Shown here: positions 8,075-14,851 of the stretch, piece after piece | How the letters are laid out: each line of letters begins with the position of its first letter | Position numbering within the stretch: the stretch's first letter is position 1 | Assembly: GCA_944325315.1 (NCBI GenBank) | Contig: CALVAA010000022.1 | Location: forward strand, 1-33,329 | Reading direction: 5' to 3' | DNA from: Candidatus Gastranaerophilales bacterium | GTDB lineage: Bacteria > Cyanobacteriota > Vampirovibrionia > Gastranaerophilales > Gastranaerophilaceae | Length of the DNA stretch: 33,329 nt | Position numbers and translations under genes: made by a program | Notes under the pieces: generated by a model | Seen by the model: only the letters and a program-made list of their open reading frames with translations | The model's database searches: none | What the model was told of the DNA's origin: nothing

Positions 8075-8638
8075 ATGACAGAAAAAAAAGTTGAAGTAAA
8101 CAGTGAGATACTAAAAGAGATTTTTAAAATTGCAAAGCTTAACCCGCCAAAGGATATTACAGATGAAAATCTTCTTGATGCGGTTTTTAAAATCAAAACA
8201 CAAGAACAAAGTCAAAATGGCGAAAACACAATGGTTTTTAACCCAACTTCAAATAATATTCTCGTAATAGACGATATCGGCGTAGTCACATACCAGCTAA
8301 AAATTCTTTTGAAAAACCTGGGATATAATGTACAGGTAGCAAAGGATATCTTCAGCGGTTTGAATACTTTTATAAAATCGAACTATGCTTTTGTTGTTAT
8401 GGACTTATTTGTATCAACAGAACAAGAAGGTTACACTTTATTGAATGAAACAAAAAAAATAATCACTAAAAATAATCTTGATACAAAAATTATAGTAATC
8501 ACAGCATCCAATAAAGCCGAAAACAAAGTTAAATGTTTAAACGGAGGAGCGGATATATTCTTAAAAAAAGACGCAGGCTGGCAGGATAAATTAATTGAAT
8601 TAATTGAAAATTCTCAAATAAACGCTTCGGGTAAATAA
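8075..8638 (+). CDS. CheY-like response regulator receiver with N-terminal extension
   Basis: This 187-residue product starts with ~60 helical and linker residues of unknown role, followed by one receiver domain. Visible receiver residues are the acidic pair D66-D67 in NILVIDD, phospho-acceptor D110 in FVVMDLF, T143 in IIVITAS and the lysine K164 or K165 in ADIFLKK. There is no DNA-binding output domain. The usual DxxMPxMdG after the phospho-Asp is replaced by DLFVSTEQEG. I chose the ATG at 8075; a GTG at 8066 overlapping fliN is possible. Placement directly after fliM-fliN suggests a motor-directed output, and the extension could be what docks on the switch. That is inference. Confidence 0.82.
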   Translation: MTEKKVEVNSEILKEIFKIAKLNPPKDITDENLLDAVFKIKTQEQSQNGENTMVFNPTSNNILVIDDIGVVTYQLKILLKNLGYNVQVAKDIFSGLNTFIKSNYAFVVMDLFVSTEQEGYTLLNETKKIITKNNLDTKIIVITASNKAENKVKCLNGGADIFLKKDAGWQDKLIELIENSQINASGK

Positions 8639-8683
8639 TTTTGTTAAGAAAATGATACAAAACTAAGATAATAATTGTTAAAA

Positions 8684-8712
8684 TTAATATAAATTTTTTT
8701 TAGTACTATAAT
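8684..8712 (+). promoter_or_regulatory. Probable coaD promoter, nearly leaderless
   Basis: A perfect -10 TATAAT (8707-8712) is preceded at 17 bases by TTAATA (8684-8689, 4 of 6 matches to TTGACA). The ATG of coaD begins 8 bases after the -10 and no Shine-Dalgarno is visible, so the transcript may start at or within a couple of bases of the start codon. Confidence 0.5.
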
Positions 8713-8720
8713 ATTTAAGT

Positions 8721-9233
8721 ATGATAGAAAATTCTACACTTAATAAAAAAACAGCACTATACCCGGGAAGTTTTGATCCTATTACAAACGGGCATTTGGA
8801 CGTTCTGGAACGTGCAAGCGCAATGTTTGATTCTGTTGTAATAGCTGTTTTAAAGCATCCTGAAAAAAAATCTTTTTTAAGTGTGGAAAAAAGAGTTGAA
8901 CTCATCAAAGAAGCCGTTAAGGATATGAAAAATGTTACGGTTTCAAGCTTTAACGGTTTAACTGTTGAGTATGCAAAACAAATCGGGGCAAAATTTTTAA
9001 TTCGTGGACTAAGAACAATCACAGACTTTGAGTATGAAGTTCAGTTGTGTCAGACCAATCAAGTAATAGCGCCTGACATTGATACTGTTTTTCTGTCTAC
9101 AAAGCCGGAGCACAATTTTATCTCATCCAGCATAGTTCGTGAATTATCTAATCACAAAACAGATATTTCTAAATTTGTTCCAAAAAATGTGGTAAAATAT
9201 TTACAAGATGACGTAAGAAAGGTTTTAAATTAA
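8721..9233 (+). CDS. coaD: Phosphopantetheine adenylyltransferase
   Basis: It catalyses the penultimate step of coenzyme A synthesis, transferring AMP from ATP to 4'-phosphopantetheine. The 170 residues include a few extra at the N-terminus (family about 160). The nucleotidyltransferase signature is intact: ALYPGSFDPITNGHLDVLERA with the T/HxGH-type NGH, LIRGLRTITDFEYEVQL, and the ISSSIVRE signature near the C-terminus. The ATG at 8721 is the only reasonable start; translation without a Shine-Dalgarno is suggested by the upstream -10 box. The coiled-coil gene at 9235 starts one base after the stop. Confidence 0.97.
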   Translation: MIENSTLNKKTALYPGSFDPITNGHLDVLERASAMFDSVVIAVLKHPEKKSFLSVEKRVELIKEAVKDMKNVTVSSFNGLTVEYAKQIGAKFLIRGLRTITDFEYEVQLCQTNQVIAPDIDTVFLSTKPEHNFISSSIVRELSNHKTDISKFVPKNVVKYLQDDVRKVLN

Positions 9234-9234
9234 A

Positions 9235-9798
9235 ATGGCAGAGTCAGTAAATAAAATGTTCGATTTAGTTGATGATTTAAGCGCTTTGTGTGATGATGGA
9301 ATTCCTGTTTTTCCGGGGCGCATGATTGTTAACACAAAAGAGCTATACAGAATTGTTAATGCTTTTCCTAATTCGATTTCTGATGAAATTAATGATGCCA
9401 GAATAATTTTAAAGAAAAAAGATGAAATTCTTCAAGAAGCTAAACTGAGGGCAGAGCGCATCATTCAGGATGCAGAAAATGAAAGATATAAACTTTTAAA
9501 TGAATCAAGCCTAAATAAAGCAATGGAAGAACATGCGGAAAAATTCCGTCAAAGCGTTTTTGAAGAATGCCAGCAAATTAAAATGGCAGCTTTCAATGAA
9601 GCTCAAGAATTAAGATTAAATGCTAAAAATGATTCAATAAGAATGAGGGAAGAATCCCAAGAATATGCCCAACAACTGTTAAATGGTCTTGAACAAGACT
9701 TAAACAGACTGTATCAGGTTGTTATGAACGGACAACAAAAGCTTCAGGAAATGAAGGCAAATGATACAATGCAGCAAATGAACAGTGAAAATAAATAA
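9235..9798 (+). CDS. Coiled-coil protein, ATP-synthase-b/DivIVA-like, coaD neighbour
   Basis: A soluble 187-residue protein that is mostly one long charged coiled coil (about residues 45-180). The N-terminal region DLVDDLSALCDDGIPVFPGR, then a conserved-looking MIVNTKELYRIVNAFPNSI, matches a family often found beside coaD in Firmicutes and cyanobacteria, annotated as ATP synthase subunit b-like or DivIVA-like. The repeats of AERIIQDAENE type give the resemblance to F-type b subunits, but there is no membrane anchor, so it is not a real ATPase subunit. It starts one base after the coaD stop and is surely co-transcribed. The function of this family is not established; a scaffold or division/cell-shape role is only a guess. 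Confidence 0.75.
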   Translation: MAESVNKMFDLVDDLSALCDDGIPVFPGRMIVNTKELYRIVNAFPNSISDEINDARIILKKKDEILQEAKLRAERIIQDAENERYKLLNESSLNKAMEEHAEKFRQSVFEECQQIKMAAFNEAQELRLNAKNDSIRMREESQEYAQQLLNGLEQDLNRLYQVVMNGQQKLQEMKANDTMQQMNSENK

Positions 9799-9804
9799 AC
9801 AGAA

Positions 9805-9951
9805 TTAATTTATAATCTCAGGATGGTTTGAATTAGATAAAACAATTTCTTTATATTCGTTTTTATCGTAATTTATGCCCCAATTTTTTATATTTAAAGT
9901 TTTATACTTTGGTTTTTTATTCTTTTTTAAAAAACTTATCTTTTTTTTCAT
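9805..9951 (-). CDS. Possible 48-residue basic ORF coupled to the upstream membrane protein gene
   Basis: Reading on the minus strand, the ATG at 9951-9949 overlaps the TAA of the 594-residue protein gene by one base (TAATG). The frame runs 48 codons to TAA. The product begins MKKKISFLKKNKKPKYKT and is strongly basic for its first third, then ends NSNHPEIIN. There is a weak GGAAG-like Shine-Dalgarno inside the upstream gene. It fills the otherwise empty 152-base gap between two convergent genes. AT-rich DNA gives such frames by chance, so existence is uncertain; the stop/start overlap is the main argument. Confidence 0.4.
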   Translation of the reverse strand: MKKKISFLKKNKKPKYKTLNIKNWGINYDKNEYKEIVLSNSNHPEIIN

Positions 9952-11735
9952 TATAAAACCACTTCCAAGCCCATTGAAGACTTTGTTACCCTGATAAGCA
10001 TTTTTATCTTGTCAACTTTTACAATAAAATCAGCGGCTTTGTCGTCTTTTTCGGACAGTCTGAATTTTATATCATAATTTTCCAATTTTGGTTGTTTAAA
10101 ATTATAAAGCGCAAAAACATCATCAAAAATGTAGCCCATAAAACTTATATTATCATTATACGATACACACATAAAGCCTCTTTCCGGAGCAATTTCAACT
10201 TTGGATAAAACAATTGGCTCTAAAACTTCTTTTTCTATCTTTTTTTCTTCTCTTTTTGCCTGTTGTTTTATCGGAGAGCTTACATTTTTTATTTCTTTTT
10301 TTGAACTTTCCGTCTGAATCTTCGAAACAGCCTCGAATTCCCCCGGAGCAATTTCTATAAAGCTGTCTTCTTTTAATATTTTTTGAATTATATCATACTC
10401 ATTTTCCTGCGCACTTTTGCTGTATGTTTTTTTATCCGGCGTTATTTGCTCACCTTTATTATAGTTATCTCTCAACTCCGGATCGTAACTTGAAAGTTCA
10501 TAGTTTCTTTTTATGGCAGATGTTGCCGGATCACAAAAACCTGTTTGTTTTATATTTTTATCAAAAATAAAATATTGTCCGTCATTTTTGGGCTTTTGCA
10601 CCTGTTGGGTTTGTTTTTGTTTTGGATTTAAAGCATTTTCCGTTTTGTCCAATAAGTCTTTTTTGCTTTTTAATTTTGCGCCGGAATTTGTTTTACTGTT
10701 TAAAATCAAAAGCATAACAACAAAGCTCACAACACCGGCTATAAGCATAAGCATTAAATCATAGAATCCTACACCATATTCTTTAAATTTATTTTTAACT
10801 TTTTTAAAATAAAATTTTAATTTTGTTTCAATTTTTTCTATAATACTTTTTTTAGAAGTATTATGAGCTTGCGCAATTTTTTGAGCCTCATTTAAAATAC
10901 TTGCAAAATCTTCGTCTTCTTTTAAGTCACCTTTATTTTCGCTGTCGGATAAATCATTATCCAAAAGATTATTATCTAAAGGTATGTCTTCAATTACCTC
11001 TTTTTCTTGCAAAGGTTCGTCAATATTCGTATTTTGCGCTTCTTTTTTTGCGTTTTCAACTTCCTTTGCAACCATTGTTTCGATTGTTTTTGGTTTTTTG
11101 TTTTGTTTGTTATCCAAAGACTTTTTTGTTGTTTTTACTTTTTTTTCAACAACTTTATTTTGCGCTTTTTCAATTTTTGGAGTCTTTATAGAAGATTTTT
11201 TTTCTATTGAAATATTTGTTTTAGAAGAATATGAATTTTTTTTTTCAGTTTTTGTTTTTACAGCTTCTTCTTTTTTCTCAACTTTTTCTTCTTGCGCCTT
11301 AGCTAATGCTTGTGTTTGTTTTTTTGCAACTGCTTCGTTTTTAATTTCTATATTAAAGTTTATTGGCCTTGTAGTATTTATATTAATTTTTGTGTAGCCG
11401 TTATTTATATCTTGTCCCGCATAAGGATAAGAATTTGTTGTAACACTTCTTATATCAGTATTTGAGTATGAAACTGAAGATGAAACATTTTTTGTTTCGG
11501 GAAGTAAAATATAATAGTTTAAATCGCTTTTTTTAATAATTTTTGGTTCTTGCGAAAACTTATTTTGAGTATATAAATTAACGCTGTAAGAATTTTGCGA
11601 ATTTTTTTTAAGTTCGATTTTACTTAAAGAATTTTTAAATTCACTTTCCAGACCAAAAGCCGTGTTAATTATAAGTGCTATAGAATATAAGGTTAAGGTA
11701 AATTTACTAAAAAATATTTTTTTAAAAACGCCCAC
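9951..11735 (-). CDS. Membrane-anchored envelope protein with possible AMIN-like N-terminal domain
   Basis: The 594-residue product starts at GTG (11735) with an AAAGGAT Shine-Dalgarno. Layout: a signal or membrane segment (about 10-28, LTLYSIALIINTAFG); a beta-rich region (about 30-140, with SYSVNLYTQNKFSQEPKI) that looks like an AMIN domain of the type that binds peptidoglycan or secretin assemblies; a Lys/Glu-rich coiled or disordered middle (about 145-310); a transmembrane segment near 326-347 (LMLMLIAGVVSFVVMLLIL); a polar linker; and a small C-terminal globular domain from about 510 (EIAPERGFMCVSYNDNISF onward). The two-span topology would place the AMIN-like and middle regions outside and the C-terminus in the cytoplasm. 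I do not recognise a named family. Divergent from era. Confidence 0.7.
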   Translation of the reverse strand: MGVFKKIFFSKFTLTLYSIALIINTAFGLESEFKNSLSKIELKKNSQNSYSVNLYTQNKFSQEPKIIKKSDLNYYILLPETKNVSSSVSYSNTDIRSVTTNSYPYAGQDINNGYTKININTTRPINFNIEIKNEAVAKKQTQALAKAQEEKVEKKEEAVKTKTEKKNSYSSKTNISIEKKSSIKTPKIEKAQNKVVEKKVKTTKKSLDNKQNKKPKTIETMVAKEVENAKKEAQNTNIDEPLQEKEVIEDIPLDNNLLDNDLSDSENKGDLKEDEDFASILNEAQKIAQAHNTSKKSIIEKIETKLKFYFKKVKNKFKEYGVGFYDLMLMLIAGVVSFVVMLLILNSKTNSGAKLKSKKDLLDKTENALNPKQKQTQQVQKPKNDGQYFIFDKNIKQTGFCDPATSAIKRNYELSSYDPELRDNYNKGEQITPDKKTYSKSAQENEYDIIQKILKEDSFIEIAPGEFEAVSKIQTESSKKEIKNVSSPIKQQAKREEKKIEKEVLEPIVLSKVEIAPERGFMCVSYNDNISFMGYIFDDVFALYNFKQPKLENYDIKFRLSEKDDKAADFIVKVDKIKMLIRVTKSSMGLEVVL

Positions 11736-11766
11736 TTTTTACTATCCTTTAACTTATTCTTTTATT

Positions 11767-11794
11767 TTGAATTATAATTAATACATATTATAAT
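11767..11794 (+). promoter_or_regulatory. Probable era promoter
   Basis: TTGAAT (11767-11772) and a perfect TATAAT (11789-11794) are separated by 16 bases in the short divergent intergenic region. Transcription from about 11801 leaves a ~30-base leader before the ATG at 11832, or starts almost on the TTG at 11802. Confidence 0.5.
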
Positions 11795-11831
11795 ATAAAC
11801 TTTGAATAATGTAAAAAAATCGGTAAAAATA

Positions 11832-12740
11832 ATGAATCAAAAAGACAAAAATATTGTAAAAACAGGGCTCGTAACAATAGTTGCAAGGCCAAATGTCGGA
11901 AAATCAACTCTTTTGAATAAAATTTTAGGACAAAAAGTTGCAATTACAACTCCCTTGAAACAAACCACAAGAAAAAATCTCAAAGGAATATACACTGATG
12001 ATGATTCTCAAATAGTTTTAATAGACACACCCGGTATTCATAAGCCGATAAATGAGCTTGGTAAATATCTTTCAAAACAAACTAAAGACGCACTTATTGA
12101 CACGGATTTGATTCTGTTTATGCTGGATGCCACAACGCCTGCGGGTCTTGGAGACAAATGGATTTGGGAAAATTACCTCAAAGATATTGGTACTCCGATT
12201 ATTCTTGTTTTAAATAAAGTTGATTTAATAAAAAATATAGAACAAAGAGAAGCCAATCTTTACACCTATAAAAAAATAATAAATAAAAATATAGACACAG
12301 TTAAAATAAGTGCAAAGACCGGAAGAAATATTGATGATTTAATTAAAAAAATCAAAACCTATCTTTCCTTGGGTCCAAAATACTACGACGAAGATATAAC
12401 AGCAGATACTAACCTCAGGGAAATTGCAGGTGAAATAATAAGAGAAAAAATTATTTTAAACACAAAAGACGAAGTTCCGCACAGCGTTGCTGTTTTAGTT
12501 GACAATTATAAAGAAGAAGAGAAAATTGACAAAATTTCAGCAAAAATTATTGTAAATTCAGAAAGCCAAAAAGGTATACTAATAGGCTCAAACGGCACTA
12601 TGCTTAAAAAAGTCGGCAAAAGCGCAAGGCTTGAACTTGAAAAGATTCTTGAAAAAAAAGTTTTTCTTGAACTTTTTGTAAAAGTGAAGAAAAATTGGCT
12701 AAAAGATAAAGAAACAATAAAACAACTCGGCTTTGAATAA
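11832..12740 (+). CDS. era: GTPase Era (16S rRNA maturation / 30S assembly)
   Basis: An essential GTPase that binds the 3' end of 16S rRNA. From the ATG at 11832 it has 302 residues, the usual size. GTPase motifs are G1 ARPNVGKST (18-26), G3 DTPGIHKP, G4 NKVD and G5 SAK. The C-terminal KH domain shows LIGSNGTMLKKVGKSAR. The first glycine of the G1 loop (normally GRPNVGKST) is alanine here (codon GCA). A TTG ten codons upstream (11802) could extend it, but the promoter position favours the ATG. Translation signals are weak either way. It converges with the secreted-protein gene, with only 1 base between stops. Confidence 0.95.
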   Translation: MNQKDKNIVKTGLVTIVARPNVGKSTLLNKILGQKVAITTPLKQTTRKNLKGIYTDDDSQIVLIDTPGIHKPINELGKYLSKQTKDALIDTDLILFMLDATTPAGLGDKWIWENYLKDIGTPIILVLNKVDLIKNIEQREANLYTYKKIINKNIDTVKISAKTGRNIDDLIKKIKTYLSLGPKYYDEDITADTNLREIAGEIIREKIILNTKDEVPHSVAVLVDNYKEEEKIDKISAKIIVNSESQKGILIGSNGTMLKKVGKSARLELEKILEKKVFLELFVKVKKNWLKDKETIKQLGFE

Positions 12741-12741
12741 A

Positions 12742-13203
12742 CTATTTAGCATTCAAAAATGTCTGCACATTTGTTGTCATGTTCTCTTCTTTAATTTTCC
12801 ATCCCGAGTTTGTTTTTGTAAAGATAAAATAAGCAGGCAATCCAACTTTATCGTTTCTTGGTATTCTTGTTGCGCTAAGCTTGTAGCCATCGTCTACTTT
12901 TGTAATTTTACGATCAACGTACCTATTTTTATACCCCACGGTTTTAGCAAGAGTACTGTGACCTTTAAGTTCTTTTAAGTATCTGTCGTAGGGAATCAAA
13001 ATTGCTTTTTGCCCGCCTTGTTTTTTATTAACCACACGAACAATTTTTGCATTATTAACATAATAATATGGCAATGATTGAGAATAATTGTTTGCATCAT
13101 TAACATATTTATCAAATATATTTAAAATATCTTCCTTGTCGTCCGCAAAAGAAACAAGCGTAGTAAAACAAAAAATCAATAGTATAAACAATATTTTTTT
13201 CAT
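12742..13203 (-). CDS. Secreted small protein, NTF2-like in outline, unknown function
   Basis: 153 residues with a clear signal peptide (MKKILFILLIFCFTTLVSFA, cleavage near residue 20 before DDKED). The mature part is an alpha+beta domain with an N-terminal helix (ILNIFDKYVNDANNY), several strands, and a closing strand pair around YFIFTKTNSGWKIKEENMTT. That layout resembles NTF2/SnoaL-type or DUF4440-type secreted domains, but I see no diagnostic motif. It has an AAGGATGG Shine-Dalgarno before the ATG at 13203. It is monocistronic, between convergent era and the downstream end of hup. Export is well supported; function is not known. Confidence 0.75.
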   Translation of the reverse strand: MKKILFILLIFCFTTLVSFADDKEDILNIFDKYVNDANNYSQSLPYYYVNNAKIVRVVNKKQGGQKAILIPYDRYLKELKGHSTLAKTVGYKNRYVDRKITKVDDGYKLSATRIPRNDKVGLPAYFIFTKTNSGWKIKEENMTTNVQTFLNAK

Positions 13204-13308
13204 AATCCATCCTTACTGTAATATCGTTATTATACAATAAATGATTTTTTTTTAAATGTCAAAAAAGATAATCGGCTATTCGCTCAACTGTTAACATTGC
13301 CAATAAAA

Positions 13309-13332
13309 AAGCAGACTCAGATGAGTCTGCTT
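13309..13332 (-). terminator. Intrinsic terminator of hup
   Basis: An inverted repeat of 11 base pairs (13309-13319 with 13322-13332) gives a tight GC-containing hairpin, followed on the minus strand by a run of six T. It lies 20 bases after the hup stop. Confidence 0.85.
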
Positions 13333-13351
13333 AAATATATTTTTTAAAAAA

Positions 13352-13630
13352 CTATTTTTTGTTAACAAGTTCTTTAAATTTTTTACCGGCAGAAAATGCA
13401 GGAACTGTTTTAGCTGCAATTTTAATTTCTTTACCTGTTTGAGGGTTGCGGCCGGTTCTTGCTGCTCTTTTTCTGGATTCAAAAGTACCAAAACCAACTA
13501 AAGTAACTTTATCACCTTTAGCTACAGTTTTTTGAATTGTTTCTACTAAACTGCCCAAAACTTCAGCAGCTTCTTTTTGAGTAACTTTAGCTTTTTTTGA
13601 AATTTCTTGTACTAATTCTTCTTTGTTCAT
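13352..13630 (-). CDS. hup: DNA-binding protein HU
   Basis: A histone-like dimer that bends and compacts DNA. It has 92 residues, the classic length. The N-terminal helices start MNKEELVQEISKKAKVTQ. The beta-arm carries the family signature GFGTFESRKRAARTGRNPQT (46-65), with the intercalating-type Pro, and the end is KTVPAFSAGKKFKELV. It has an AAAGGGG Shine-Dalgarno, a good promoter and a strong terminator, consistent with high expression as a single-gene unit. Confidence 0.97.
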   Translation of the reverse strand: MNKEELVQEISKKAKVTQKEAAEVLGSLVETIQKTVAKGDKVTLVGFGTFESRKRAARTGRNPQTGKEIKIAAKTVPAFSAGKKFKELVNKK

Positions 13631-13660
13631 TTAGAACCCCTTTCTATATCTCTTATGGAG

Positions 13661-13689
13661 ATTATATTGAAGATTTAATTATATTGCAA
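13661..13689 (-). promoter_or_regulatory. hup promoter
   Basis: On the minus strand TTGCAA (13689-13684) and TATAAT (13666-13661) are separated by exactly 17 bases, about 30 bases upstream of the hup start codon. It is the best-matching promoter in the window. Confidence 0.7.
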
Positions 13690-13723
13690 GCTTTTTTTTT
13701 AAAATTTAAAAAAAAATTATTTC

Positions 13724-13732
13724 TGATATAAT
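13724..13732 (+). promoter_or_regulatory. Extended -10 promoter directly before the 13739 gene
   Basis: TGATATAAT (TGn plus a perfect -10) ends 6 bases before the ATG at 13739, so the transcript is predicted to start on the A of the start codon. No Shine-Dalgarno is present. No good -35 is visible, which is common with extended -10 promoters. Confidence 0.55.
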
Positions 13733-13738
13733 TCTTTT

Positions 13739-14083
13739 ATGAAAAACAAATTCCAAAGATGGTACGAAAAAGATGAATATCTTGCTGCTTTTATGAACTT
13801 AATGCAGGATTTACCTATAGATATACAATGCGAAATTGCTGTTGATATGATTATAAGAGCCTCTTCTATGATAGACAGAGACTACGATAAAATTATCAAA
13901 GAAGTAGCGGATTATAACCCCAGAGACTTTAAAAGATGGTACGATAAAAACCCCAATATTCATCTTGCAATAGAATCTTTAAGAGATTTAGACCAAGAAC
14001 AAAGAGATATAATAGTTCAGGAATTTTGTGATAAAATCTTAAATTCCCACTATATAAAACTTGATGATATAGAAGGGCAATAA
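13739..14083 (+). CDS. Small helical protein with an internal duplication, unknown function
   Basis: 114 residues, all-helical in appearance, acidic, without signal or membrane segment. Two copies of one ~37-residue motif are visible: residues 5-40 starting FQRWYEK and 64-100 starting FKRWYDK. In each the aromatic/Arg start is followed by a run ending in a Leu-Pro or Leu-Asp turn and an IQCEIAVDMI or QRDIIVQEFC helix. I do not know this family. The ATG directly follows an extended -10 box, suggesting leaderless translation. Its stop overlaps the ATG of the next gene (TAATG), so it is coupled to the SDR oxidoreductase. Confidence 0.7.
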   Translation: MKNKFQRWYEKDEYLAAFMNLMQDLPIDIQCEIAVDMIIRASSMIDRDYDKIIKEVADYNPRDFKRWYDKNPNIHLAIESLRDLDQEQRDIIVQEFCDKILNSHYIKLDDIEGQ

Positions 14084-14781
14084 TGAAAAATATTTTAATA
14101 ACAGGGGCAAGCTCCGGTATAGGTTTAGAAATTGCAAATTTATTATCAAAAAATAACGATATATTTATGACGGCAAGAAGAAAAGCAAACAAGGTTAACT
14201 ATTTTTCTTGTGATTTAATTGACATTTTTGAAATTGAAACACTGTACAACAAAGCAATTGAATACTTTAATTCAGACATTGATATTCTTATAAACTGCGC
14301 CGGTCAATACCTTTACAAACCTATTGAAAAAATGACACTTGATGAAACCACATATCTTCTTGATGTTAATTTTAAATCAGCATATATTCTTTCAGGGCTT
14401 GTTATAGACGGAATGAAAAAAAACAAATGGGGAAGAATAATTAACATAGGTTCAATTTCAGGCATGGTAGGAGAAGGAGGCGCAACACTGTATTCTGCCA
14501 CAAAAGCAGCTCTTGGAGGTTTTACAAAAGCTTTGGCATTGGAAGTTGCAAGCTATAATATTACGGTTAACCAAATAAACCCCGGCTGGGTAGAAACACC
14601 CTTAAGTGATTGCGCTCTAGATAGAAGCGAAAAGCAAGAAGTTATGGATGTTACCCCCCAAAAACGCTTTATAGAGCCTATTGAAGTAGCAAAATTATGC
14701 GAATATTTAATAACAGACGCCGCAAAAGGAATAACAGGACAAAATATAAACCTTTGTGCGGGTCTTTCCATAGGCTGTTAA
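14083..14781 (+). CDS. Short-chain dehydrogenase/reductase, FabG-like
   Basis: A 232-residue classical SDR. The NAD(P)-binding TGASSGIG lies at residues 7-14, with an NCAG motif in the middle. The catalytic Ser is in GSISG, and the Tyr/Lys pair is in LYSATKAAL. INPGWVETPL follows, with the C-terminal GQNINLCAG close to the FabG consensus. The missing variable loop makes it slightly shorter than FabG (about 245). It may be the 3-oxoacyl-ACP reductase or a related oxidoreductase; nothing nearby (no fab genes) decides between them. The start overlaps the preceding stop. It uses NADP or NAD; the Arg pair after strand 2 (MTARRK) favours NADP. Confidence 0.9.
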   Translation: MKNILITGASSGIGLEIANLLSKNNDIFMTARRKANKVNYFSCDLIDIFEIETLYNKAIEYFNSDIDILINCAGQYLYKPIEKMTLDETTYLLDVNFKSAYILSGLVIDGMKKNKWGRIINIGSISGMVGEGGATLYSATKAALGGFTKALALEVASYNITVNQINPGWVETPLSDCALDRSEKQEVMDVTPQKRFIEPIEVAKLCEYLITDAAKGITGQNINLCAGLSIGC

Positions 14782-14851
14782 TATTTATGAAGAAAAGAGC
14801 AAACTTTTTAATTTACAAGTTTCAATATATTATACCTGTTTTGGAGAAAAT

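Noticed and set aside
10901-11397. Plus-strand frames of up to 137 codons inside the envelope-protein gene
   Set aside because: They are Phe/Leu-rich shadows of the Lys/Glu-rich minus-strand coding sequence.
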